A model generated the notes under the pieces. The model made no database searches. It worked only from the letters and a program-made list of their open reading frames with translations, and was not told where the DNA came from. Of a DNA stretch of 64,000 nt, positions 9,008 to 16,041 are shown one piece after another. Numbering within the stretch: position 1 is the stretch's first letter; each line of letters begins with the position of its first letter. Source of the stretch: Acidovorax benzenivorans (GTDB lineage Bacteria > Pseudomonadota > Gammaproteobacteria > Burkholderiales > Burkholderiaceae_C); the NCBI RefSeq assembly GCF_028680575.1, contig NZ_JAPCKI010000001.1:535781-599780 (forward strand), in the 5' to 3' direction. The translations under genes and the position numbers were made by a program.

Positions 9008-9336
9008 TTTTTTGGATGCGTCTGCGTGGACGCAAGTGCTACGAGCCGAACAACGTCATACGTAAAAGACTTACTGAAGGTTTTAGGGTAACCAGCAGCC
9101 AGAAGGCCATCTTGCAGCTGGCTTCCCAACTTAGCCTTTTGATAAATGTTCAATTGATGGTTGTTGACAAGCTGCTGGGCATGGCTCCGGATCCTGTCAT
9201 CAATACGGGTACGTGTCTTCTCTGCTTGCTTGGATTGCGTGTCCAATTGCTGCGGAGGAAGTCCTTTCACCAACTCTCGCACCACGAGAGCAGCAAAGGT
9301 ATCTACGTGAGAGGTATTGAAAAAGCTACCAAACAT
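9004..9336 (-). CDS. Hypothetical protein, 110 aa, coupled to the GT41 gene
   Basis: I do not recognise this family. The 110-residue product is soluble, rich in Gln, Lys and Arg in the middle (LPPQQLDTQSKQAEKTRTRI) and predicted mostly helical, with no signal peptide or membrane segment. Its stop overlaps the start of the downstream TPR-GT41 gene by four bases, a strong sign that it is a real, co-translated gene. A GAGATGA stretch lies before its ATG. It may be a partner or regulator of the transferase, by position only. Confidence 0.6.
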   Translation of the reverse strand: MFGSFFNTSHVDTFAALVVRELVKGLPPQQLDTQSKQAEKTRTRIDDRIRSHAQQLVNNHQLNIYQKAKLGSQLQDGLLAAGYPKTFSKSFTYDVVRLVALASTQTHPKK

Positions 9337-9510
9337 TGAAAATCATCTCGTGCATAACAAAAAAATTTACGCAACCCGCAGCCTGAGAAATTTGACCATG
9401 AATGTCAATTCCTAATCTCAAGAAAAAGCATGTGCAGATAGCCGCCCTTCTCTGTGAGATCAAACCACTCCAAATTTTTGAGTCAAAATTTGCTTTACTA
9501 CCGGTGACCC

Positions 9511-9999
9511 TCAAGGCGCGATAAAACTACCCGATTTGCCACCGTGTTTTTCTGCCACATGCACGCCGTGGATGGACATCCCCCGATCCACGGCCTTGCA
9601 CATGTCGTAAATGGTAAGGAGTGCTATCTGCACAGCGGTGAGGGCCTCCATCTCGACGCCAGTGGGGCCCACCGCTTCTACGGTTGCGGTGCAACATATA
9701 CCGATAGCGCCTGATTGGTGAGCACTGGCAGCTTCGAATTCAATAGCAACACGGGTCAAAGCAAGAGGGTGGCACAGCGGAATCAGGTCGCTGGTTTTTT
9801 TGGCCGCCTGGATACCCGCAATGCGTGCAATGCCCAGCACATCGCCTTTTTTTGCGGTTCCTGCTTCAATCAATGCCAGTGTTTCTGGCTGCATCTCAAT
9901 GCGCCCGCTGGCAATGGCAATACGGTGGGTGGCGGATTTCGCGGCCACATCGACCATGTGGGCTTGGCCTTTGGTATCAAAGTGGGTGAGGGCGGACAT
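9511..9999 (-). CDS. moaC: Cyclic pyranopterin monophosphate synthase MoaC
   Basis: The product is 162 residues, the usual MoaC length, with hallmark segments [52 protein letters not shown] split across the protein, and the C-terminal KHGGKSG. MoaC converts the 3',8-cyclo-dihydro-GTP made by MoaA to cPMP, the first pterin of molybdenum cofactor synthesis, in the cytoplasm as a hexamer. No other moa gene is nearby. It lies between the AT-rich pilin block and the pilin accessory gene, so the block may have been inserted beside it. Confidence 0.96.
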   Translation of the reverse strand: MSALTHFDTKGQAHMVDVAAKSATHRIAIASGRIEMQPETLALIEAGTAKKGDVLGIARIAGIQAAKKTSDLIPLCHPLALTRVAIEFEAASAHQSGAIGICCTATVEAVGPTGVEMEALTAVQIALLTIYDMCKAVDRGMSIHGVHVAEKHGGKSGSFIAP

Positions 10000-10065
10000 G
10001 AGGTAAAAACGCGGTTAGAGACAATTGTTCATTGAATACTCATCAAACGAAGACATCATACGATC

Positions 10066-10824
10066 ATGCAGAAGTGGAAAGGGCGCCTACGCGCCAGTGG
10101 CATTCATCTGGGCGTCAGCCTTTGTATTGCGGCTTTGGCTGCTGTCTTGGTGTTTGGAATTTGGTACCCGTACCCCTACCGAGAAATTTCGGGGGGACGG
10201 GCGCTCTTTGTGTTGGTGACAGGTGTGGACGTCATCATGGGGCCTCTCATCACTTTGATCATTTTCAATCGCACAAAACCTGGGCGTGAACTGGCCACCG
10301 ACCTCACCATCGTGGGCTTGCTTCAGGTCGCCGCGCTGATCTACGGCTTGTGGACCGTGTTTATGGCAAGGCCCGTGCATCTGGTTTTTGAATACTCACG
10401 CATGAGCGTGGTCCATGCAATTGACATAGACGCCGAACTGTTGAGCAAGGCCCCTACTTCGTTGCAAAAGCTGCCGATCGCAGGTCCAACGACAATCGCA
10501 TTGCGTCCCTTCAAAGACGCAGCAGAGCAGTTTGATTCCACCATGGCCGCTATAGGCGGCGTGCCGCTCTCGGCGCGGGCTGACCTTTGGCAGCCTTATA
10601 CAGACAGCACCAGAGATATCTTGAAGGAAGCCAAACCGGTCAGCGAATTAATCGCTCGGTTTCCCCATGATTCGGTACTTATCGCTCGTGCAGTTCAGCA
10701 AACGGGCAGAACTGCAGTCGAATTGCGCACCCTGCCACTGGTTGGTCGCGATCAAGCGTGGACCGTCCTACTTGACGAAGCTACTGCCGAGCCTCTGGGA
10801 TTCCTTCCCCTCGACTCGTTCTGA
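10066..10824 (+). CDS. TfpX/TfpZ-family type IV pilin accessory protein
   Basis: This 252-residue protein has three N-terminal membrane segments (about 15-33, 48-65 and 83-100) with the conserved WYPYPYREISGGR and GPLITLIIFN stretches, and a periplasmic C-terminal domain. It matches the accessory proteins TfpX/TfpZ, which modulate assembly of a cognate pilin and are normally encoded beside the pilin gene. Here pilA is about 5.2 kb away, separated by the glycosylation genes and moaC. It is divergent from moaC with 66 bases between starts and ends 13 bases before the protease gene. Confidence 0.82.
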   Translation: MQKWKGRLRASGIHLGVSLCIAALAAVLVFGIWYPYPYREISGGRALFVLVTGVDVIMGPLITLIIFNRTKPGRELATDLTIVGLLQVAALIYGLWTVFMARPVHLVFEYSRMSVVHAIDIDAELLSKAPTSLQKLPIAGPTTIALRPFKDAAEQFDSTMAAIGGVPLSARADLWQPYTDSTRDILKEAKPVSELIARFPHDSVLIARAVQQTGRTAVELRTLPLVGRDQAWTVLLDEATAEPLGFLPLDSF

Positions 10825-10837
10825 TTTCTCATTTCCG

Positions 10838-12367
10838 ATGCGTTACCGGCTTACAGCCTCAGTGGAAATGTCGTTGCATGCCCTATTTCTGATGGCATTG
10901 TTGATATCCACCTTGCCCCAGGCAACGGCTCAAACCTCCCTCCCCACCCTCGGCGACTCCAGCGACCTCACCACCAGCGCCGAACGCCGTTTGGGTGACC
11001 GCATCATCCGTGAGCTGTACCGCGACCCGGACTACGTCGATGACCCGGTTGTGGCCGACTATGTGCAAGGGATATGGCAACCACTCCTGGCAGCCGCCAA
11101 GACGAGGGGTGAACTGAGTGCCGAGCTGGACGAGCGCTTTGCCTGGGAGATCCTGCTGGGCCGTGACCGCACGGTGAATGCATTTGCTCTGCCCGGTGGG
11201 TATCTGGGGGTGCATCTGGGGCTGATCGGGGTGGTGGCCACACGCGATGAACTAGCCTCGGTACTGGCCCATGAGCTGAGCCATGTCACCCAGCGCCACA
11301 TCTCGCGGCTGATCACGCAGCAAAGCAAGCAGACGCCGCTGCTGCTGGGAGCCATGGTGCTTGGTGCTCTGGCGGCCAGCAAGAACCCAGGCGCCACGCA
11401 GGCCTTGGTGGTGGGCGGCCAGGCCTTGGCCATGCAGAATCAGCTCAATTTCTCGCGGGACATGGAGCGCGAAGCGGATCGCATAGGCTACGGGTTGATG
11501 GCCACCGCGGGCTTTGCGCCTCAAGGCTTTGTGAGCATGTTTGAAAAGCTGCAGCAAGCCAACCGGCTCAATGACAACGGGTCGTGGCCTTACTTGCGCA
11601 GCCACCCGCTGACCACAGAGCGCATGGCAGACATGCAGTCGCGCATCTCGCCGGGCACAGCATCTGCGACTGGAGCCGCTACTCAGGCTTCCAGCGAGCA
11701 TGCCATGGTGGCCGCACGGGCGCGTGTGCTGTCCAACCCGGGGGTGGATGCCTTGCGCCAGTGGATTGCCGAGCCACGAGGCTCGGGATTTCAGTCGCTG
11801 CCTCTGCCGCGCCGCGCTGCCGCCCTGTATGCGGCAGCGCTCGCTAGCAGCCAGTTGCGTGACGCGGCGGGTGCGCGCACGGGGGCTCGCCAACTGGATG
11901 ATCTGGTGCGGCAGGACCCGGCGGCCCACCGATTGGTGCGCCTGTTGATGGCAGAGATTGAACTGGCAGCGGGTGACGTCGCCACCGCCCTGACGTTCAT
12001 CCCGGATGGCAATGCGCGCAGACCTGAGCTGATGCTTCGCTCGCAAACCCTGTTGCGCGCCAACCGAGCCAGCGACGCCACGCAGGCGTTGCAGACCTGG
12101 GTGGCAACCCATCCCAAGGACGCCACCGGGTGGCAACTGCTGGCGTCTACCTGGCAGGCGCAGGGGCAGGCGTTGAGGGCGATACGTGCCGAGGCAGAGG
12201 CCCAGGCGGCGCGCTATGACTATGCCGCCGCCGTAGACCGGTTCAAGGCCGGCCAGGACATGGCACGCCGAGGCGGTGCGGCGGTGGACCACATTGAGGC
12301 CTCCATCATCGACACGCGCCTGCGTGCGATGGAATCACTTCTTCGTGAACAGGCCGCCGAGCGCTGA
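10838..12367 (+). CDS. Periplasmic M48 metalloprotease with C-terminal TPRs (BepA-like)
   Basis: The product is 509 residues. A signal peptide ending near TLPQATAQ precedes the M48 peptidase domain, with the zinc motif HELSH (about residue 145) and the third ligand in EREADRIG (about 210). The C-terminal half (about 330-490) contains TPR-like helices. BepA-type proteases act at the outer membrane, clearing stalled LptD and BAM substrates. The ATG at 10838 is used, but neither it nor the ATG at 10868, which gives a more classical signal peptide, has a good ribosome site. Its 3' end overlaps the convergent holin-like gene by 33 bases. Confidence 0.9.
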   Translation: MRYRLTASVEMSLHALFLMALLISTLPQATAQTSLPTLGDSSDLTTSAERRLGDRIIRELYRDPDYVDDPVVADYVQGIWQPLLAAAKTRGELSAELDERFAWEILLGRDRTVNAFALPGGYLGVHLGLIGVVATRDELASVLAHELSHVTQRHISRLITQQSKQTPLLLGAMVLGALAASKNPGATQALVVGGQALAMQNQLNFSRDMEREADRIGYGLMATAGFAPQGFVSMFEKLQQANRLNDNGSWPYLRSHPLTTERMADMQSRISPGTASATGAATQASSEHAMVAARARVLSNPGVDALRQWIAEPRGSGFQSLPLPRRAAALYAAALASSQLRDAAGARTGARQLDDLVRQDPAAHRLVRLLMAEIELAAGDVATALTFIPDGNARRPELMLRSQTLLRANRASDATQALQTWVATHPKDATGWQLLASTWQAQGQALRAIRAEAEAQAARYDYAAAVDRFKAGQDMARRGGAAVDHIEASIIDTRLRAMESLLREQAAER

Positions 12368-12688
12368 TTCGATCACCAGCCCCAGCACCGAGTAGATCAG
12401 CGAGCCCAGCAGCGCGGCCCCAAAACCCGCTACATGGAAGCCGTCGAGCACGCTGGCTGCCGCCCAGAACATGAGTGCGTTGATGACGAAGAGGAACAGC
12501 CCCACCGTGACGATGGTGACGGGCAGGGTGAGCACGACCAGCACGGGCCGCAGCACCACATTGAACAAGCCGATCACGAAGGCCGCAATCAGCGCCGAGG
12601 TGAAGCTCTTTACCTCCACGCCGCTGTAGATATAGGCCACAAACAGCAACGAGGCAGCGCTGAGTAGCCATTTCAGAAGAAGTCGCAT
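12335..12688 (-). CDS. Small four-helix membrane protein (phage holin family IV-like, PF04020)
   Basis: The 117-residue protein is almost wholly hydrophobic with four transmembrane helices. The ALIAAFVIGLFNVVLRPVL segment is typical of the PF04020 family, named after a mycobacteriophage holin but found widely as a chromosomal housekeeping membrane protein. No lysis genes or other phage genes are near, so a prophage role is unlikely; its function is unknown. Its last codons overlap the end of the M48 protease gene on the other strand. Confidence 0.85.
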   Translation of the reverse strand: MRLLLKWLLSAASLLFVAYIYSGVEVKSFTSALIAAFVIGLFNVVLRPVLVVLTLPVTIVTVGLFLFVINALMFWAAASVLDGFHVAGFGAALLGSLIYSVLGLVIESALGGLFTKK

Positions 12689-12760
12689 GACCGGAGAATA
12701 GCACTGGCCTGCGGGACGGTGATCACTGGATGTGGCTGGCCTGGCCAGGCAGCCACAGAA

Positions 12761-13213
12761 TCATTCGAGCGCAAGCACCCACAGCACACCAAAGCCGGTC
12801 AGTACGCTGCCCAGCGTGCCCGACGCTGACGACCAGCGCCCGTCAACGCGCCCCACAGGCTCGGACTTGGGTCGGCGAGCATCCACCACGGGAGCGACCG
12901 TCGCCATGCTGTCGCCATCCGCCTGCAACTGGGCGGTCAGCTCGGCCAGTGGCCCTTTCGCCACCACGGTAGTCACAGCCCCCGAGGGCGCCTGCAGCGT
13001 CGGCACAATCTGGGCGAACAGCTTGTCCGCCCACTTGGTGCGCCAGTTCTCACGTGTGCTGTGGCTCACCCACTTGCTGACGCGGTGGGTCATGCGCGGT
13101 GCGCAGGCAACCAGCACCCAATGGGTGCGCGCGCTGGCTGGACGCCCACACAAGGGCGCCAACACCTGCTGCGCGTACGCTGCGTCGTCCACATACACGA
13201 TGACTCTGTCCAT
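12761..13213 (-). CDS. Hypothetical protein, 150 aa, with C-terminal membrane segment
   Basis: The start at 13213 is supported by a GGAGG box on the minus strand. The N-terminal MDRVIVYVDDAAYAQQVL resembles the first strand and helix of universal-stress or nucleotide-binding folds, but no full motif follows. The last 18 residues (LGSVLTGFGVLWVLALE) could be a membrane anchor. It lies downstream of terC on the same strand, separated by 85 bases containing two perfect hairpins (near 13230-13265). I cannot assign a function. Confidence 0.65.
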   Translation of the reverse strand: MDRVIVYVDDAAYAQQVLAPLCGRPASARTHWVLVACAPRMTHRVSKWVSHSTRENWRTKWADKLFAQIVPTLQAPSGAVTTVVAKGPLAELTAQLQADGDSMATVAPVVDARRPKSEPVGRVDGRWSSASGTLGSVLTGFGVLWVLALE

Positions 13214-13298
13214 ACCCACCTCCAGGTGTGTGGCACGCCACAGGGGGCGGCATGGCCCCCTGCGCTGCCTCTGATGCAATGCAATCCGTGTGAAGCGG

Positions 13299-14054
13299 TC
13301 AGTGCCCTGCCGATGCCGAGCCAGCGCTGCCCCGGCGAGCAAGAATGAGCTTGCCAGCCAGCAAAACGAGCAGCGCGCCTGCCACGCTGGCACCGTACTT
13401 GACCGCGTCGGTCACTTCGCCACTCACGCCATCCAGGGGCATCTTGAGCATCCACTGCCACTTGTCTGGATTGGCCAGGGCTGGGTCTGTGACCAGCATG
13501 CCGCCCGCAATCCAGCCCAGCAGCATGCCGCCCAGCGTGATGATGACGGGGAAACGCTCCATCAGCTTGATGACCAACTGACTGCCCCAGACGATGATCG
13601 GGATAGAAATCAGCAGGCCCAGCACCACCAACAAGAAGGAGTGCTCGCCCGCATTCTGTGCGGCGCCCGCGATGGCAATCACGTTGTCCACGCTCATGAC
13701 CAGGTCGGCCACGATGATGGTCTTGATGGCGGCCAGCAGCTTGTCGCTGCCTTGCACGTCGCCATGGCCCTCTTCATCGGGCGCCAGCAGCTTCACGCCA
13801 ATCCACACCAGCAGCAATGCGCCCACAAACTTGAGGAACGGCAGCGCCAGCAGGGTCATCGCAAAGGCGATCAGGATCACGCGCAAGACAATGGCACCCG
13901 CCGTACCCCAGATGATGCCCTTGGTGCGCTGTGCGGGCGGCAGTTTGCGGCAGGCCAGGGCAATGACCACGGCGTTGTCGCCACCCAGCAGGATGTCGAT
14001 GATGATGATCTGGCCGAGTGCGAGCCAGAATTCGGGCGAAGCCAAAAAGTCCAT
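13299..14054 (-). CDS. TerC-family integral membrane protein, probable Mn2+ exporter
   Basis: The protein has 251 residues and about seven helices, with the family motifs IDILLGGDNAVVIALA (about 17-32) and DLVMSVDNVIAIAGA. The paired Asp-Asn motifs of TerC/Alx/YkoY proteins are thought to handle metal ions. The start at 14054 has a GAGGA box 5 bases upstream. A yybP-ykoY type manganese riboswitch lies in its 5' leader, so a role in manganese homeostasis is more likely than tellurite resistance. The C-terminal tail is Gly/Ser-rich. Confidence 0.9.
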   Translation of the reverse strand: MDFLASPEFWLALGQIIIIDILLGGDNAVVIALACRKLPPAQRTKGIIWGTAGAIVLRVILIAFAMTLLALPFLKFVGALLLVWIGVKLLAPDEEGHGDVQGSDKLLAAIKTIIVADLVMSVDNVIAIAGAAQNAGEHSFLLVVLGLLISIPIIVWGSQLVIKLMERFPVIITLGGMLLGWIAGGMLVTDPALANPDKWQWMLKMPLDGVSGEVTDAVKYGASVAGALLVLLAGKLILARRGSAGSASAGH

Positions 14055-14588
14055 AAATTCCTCAGTGTCAGTGGCGAGAAACGAGGATCCTGGCGCCACT
14101 GTAGCGCCGAGTCCCCCGCAGGGATAGAGGGCTTACGGTGATCTGGTCAAGGAAGGCTTGCCCCGGAACGGGGAGACATGGCAAGCGAAGGGACGGCCTT
14201 GATCAGCCCACGGTGGGCCCATCAAAGGTCTTGCTCAGTTCCACACAGGCTGGTTGTGCGTGAACCCGGATTGCCGGAAGCGTGGCTTCGTATTGACGAC
14301 AAATCCGATGTCTTGCATTGCGCAGATCCCACCCATGGTGGGTTGGCTGGCAAGACGGGAGCTACTCCCCTTCGAGACAGCGATTGGAACATCCCCGGCG
14401 AGGCAGCGCAAGTGCCGGGGTGTTGTGGTTACTGCGTACATCCATACACCCCACTGCGTGCGCTGAGCGAGAGATTCAGCCAGCGGGGAATACGACGGAT
14501 ACCACCACTGCCAGCTCCCCCGTGGCGGGCCGCTATGATCCAGCCCCCTCTTGTGCCCCTGCGCTTGTGCGTCTTTTGCCCCGTTTTC
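14055..14588. other. Gene-free region holding the terC leader
   Basis: No protein gene is supported here. On the minus strand it contains the riboswitch (14222-14380) and about 165 further bases of leader, with two hairpins. GCCCA-CCG-TGGGC lies near 14210. The other is a CCCCG-TT-CGGGG hairpin near 14167-14178, whose flanks GCTTGCC and GGCAAGC can pair alternatively. Upstream of the riboswitch is a 7-bp inverted repeat CCCCGGC/GCCGGGG (about 14393-14420). The promoter was not identified. Confidence 0.6.
14222..14380 (-). promoter_or_regulatory. yybP-ykoY type manganese riboswitch in the terC leader
   Basis: On the minus strand the element opens with the conserved GGGGAGTAGC (14370-14361). 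It continues with the internal GTCGTCAATACG (14300-14289), and closes with GAGCAAGACC (14236-14227). These correspond to the conserved blocks around the Mn2+-binding loops of this class (GGGGAGUAG, the UCAAC/AUACG loop and the GCGAGACC-type strand). The opening AAGGGGAG and closing ACCTTTG can form the basal helix. TerC genes are among the best known targets of this class, and Mn2+ binding usually turns expression on. Assigned by eye; a covariance model was not run. Confidence 0.85.
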
Positions 14589-15038
14589 ATGGCTGCCATT
14601 CACATCACCGACATCGAAGCCGCCATCAATCACTGGCGCCATCGCGCGCCCGCGTCCCCTGACGGGCTGGGCCTGGCGCCCGAGGTCCAGGCTCTGGGGG
14701 AGGCCTATGCGCTGATGGTCTATGGTCGCGCCACAGAGATCGATGAAGACCGCCTGCCTTCCGCCGCGATGGCCGCATGGCAGGCCTGGTATGACACGAC
14801 GCCCGACACGCCTTGCATCGCGATTTGCTCCACCAGCCAGGGCGACGACTTGTGCAAGGGATGTGGGCGCACGTTCGACGAGGTGCAGTTCTGGCCCTCG
14901 TTCACTCCGGCGGAAAAGCGGGGAGTGTGGCGCCGCATCACGCTGGAGCACTCGGCCTGGCGTTTCAACCGGTATGCCGAACGCGCGGCTGAGGGGGTGA
15001 CCGTAGTGCCGGGGGCTGCCGACGGCACGCAGGGCTAA
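14589..15038 (+). CDS. DUF3717 plus DUF1289 protein
   Basis: In this 149-residue protein the N-terminal IHITDIEAAINHWRHR begins a DUF3717 helical domain. The second half has the DUF1289 cysteine pattern CIAICSTSQGDDLCKGCGRT followed by a Trp-rich stretch with EKRGVWRRI. Four cysteines probably bind a metal. The function of both families is unknown. The ATG at 14589 starts the conserved part; an in-frame ATG at 14535 would add 18 atypical residues. No clear Shine-Dalgarno site is seen for either. Confidence 0.75.
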   Translation: MAAIHITDIEAAINHWRHRAPASPDGLGLAPEVQALGEAYALMVYGRATEIDEDRLPSAAMAAWQAWYDTTPDTPCIAICSTSQGDDLCKGCGRTFDEVQFWPSFTPAEKRGVWRRITLEHSAWRFNRYAERAAEGVTVVPGAADGTQG

Positions 15039-15089
15039 CTAGATCGCGGTGGGCTGTACGCGGGCCCGGCAAACCGCTATGGTGGTGCC

Positions 15090-15395
15090 ATGCTGCGCCT
15101 GACCCAAGCCCCGAACATCGCAATCGCCACCCTGTGGGCGGACCTGCTGTGTGAGGCCGGCATGACGGCCTCGGTGCAGCGCCAGTACCTGGGTGCCGCC
15201 GCTGGGCACCTGCCGCCCGACCAGTGCCTGCCCGAAATCTGGCTGGACCACGATGAGCATGCCACGCGCGCGCAGGCCTTGCTGCAAGAGCTACAAGACC
15301 TGCCGCAGCGCCATTGGGCCTGCCGCTGCGGCGAGATGGTGGAAGGCGGGTTTGAACAGTGCTGGCATTGCGGAGCGCTCATGCCACGCGACTGA
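15090..15395 (+). CDS. DUF2007 protein with C-terminal zinc ribbon
   Basis: The product is 101 residues. The first 70 resemble the DUF2007 (putative signal-transducing) fold: a short strand with ATLWADLLCEAGM, then an Asp-His-rich strand IWLDHDEHATRAQALL. The C-terminus has two CxxC-type pairs (CRCGEM and CWHCGALM) forming a small zinc ribbon. Function is unknown, but similar proteins are common next to DUF1289 genes in this order of bacteria. A dispersed repeat begins 13 bases after its stop. Confidence 0.75.
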   Translation: MLRLTQAPNIAIATLWADLLCEAGMTASVQRQYLGAAAGHLPPDQCLPEIWLDHDEHATRAQALLQELQDLPQRHWACRCGEMVEGGFEQCWHCGALMPRD

Positions 15396-15408
15396 CAGTA
15401 TGCGACTG

Positions 15409-15470
15409 TTTGCTATTTATTTGATAGCTTATCAGGTAAGTGAATCTGGCGCTATCGGGCGTTTTGGCCT
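15409..15470 (+). repeat. Dispersed short repeat, family A, copy 1
   Basis: This copy contains TTTGCTATTTATTTGATAGC, then GGCGCTATCGGGCG and TTTTGGCCTG. It aligns base for base over most of its length with the copy at 60284-60350. GCTAT-N7-ATAGC forms a small hairpin. It lies between the stops of the DUF2007 and yaeQ genes. Other copies are at 30400-30470 and 39453-39503. Confidence 0.7.
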
Positions 15471-15478
15471 GAAATGTC

Positions 15479-16039
15479 TCACTTCCAACGCACGGGCTCC
15501 ACATGCACGCTGCCCTGCGTGCTGCTCAGGGTGATGGCCCCTTCCTGCACCGTGGCTTGCAGCTGCATGCTGCGTTCGGCCAGTTGCGCCAGCGCTTGCG
15601 AGGCCTCGGTCGGGATGCGCCAGACCTGCAGCTTGTCCAGCCGCGAAAGCTTGGTTTCAATGCCCTTCCACCAGATCTCGGCCGCGTGGTTGAAGCAGTA
15701 CACGATCACTGAGTCAGCCTTGCTGCAGGCTTTCGTCAGGGGCTTGTCTTCCGGCTGCCCTACTTCGATCCACACGCGTTTGCGGCCGGTAAAGTCCGTC
15801 AGCGATGCATCTGGGTCATCCGGGTCCGACAGCCCTGCGCCGAACGCGAGTGTGGCGTCGCCATTGCACAGGTCATTGAGCTGGTGTGCCTGAATGGCCA
15901 GGGCTGTCAGCCGCACCATCATGCGCTCGTCGGTTTCGCTGGGGTGGCGTGCCAGGGTGAGCGCATGGTCGGCGTAGTAGCCGTGGTCGATGTCGGCGAT
16001 CGCAAGGTTCGCTTTGAATATTGTTGATTTGATCGCCAT
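15479..16039 (-). CDS. yaeQ: YaeQ family protein
   Basis: The 186-residue product matches YaeQ along its length: MAIKSTIFKANLAIADID at the start, HPSETDERMMVRLTALA, WIEVGQPEDKPLTKACSKA and a C-terminal IYLSS-type strand (AITLSS). The fold is PD-(D/E)XK nuclease-like, with the Glu of WIEVGQP and nearby Lys in the active-site positions; the biological role is unresolved. It starts 2 bases after the stop of the upstream TMTC-like gene and is probably co-transcribed with it. Confidence 0.92.
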   Translation of the reverse strand: MAIKSTIFKANLAIADIDHGYYADHALTLARHPSETDERMMVRLTALAIQAHQLNDLCNGDATLAFGAGLSDPDDPDASLTDFTGRKRVWIEVGQPEDKPLTKACSKADSVIVYCFNHAAEIWWKGIETKLSRLDKLQVWRIPTEASQALAQLAERSMQLQATVQEGAITLSSTQGSVHVEPVRWK

Positions 16040-16041
16040 TC

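Noticed and set aside
12335-12688. Prophage suspected from a holin-family protein
   Set aside because: PF04020 proteins are common chromosomal membrane proteins; no endolysin, integrase, capsid or tail genes are near.
13299-14054. Tellurite resistance locus suspected from TerC
   Set aside because: No other ter genes are present, and the manganese riboswitch points to metal homeostasis.
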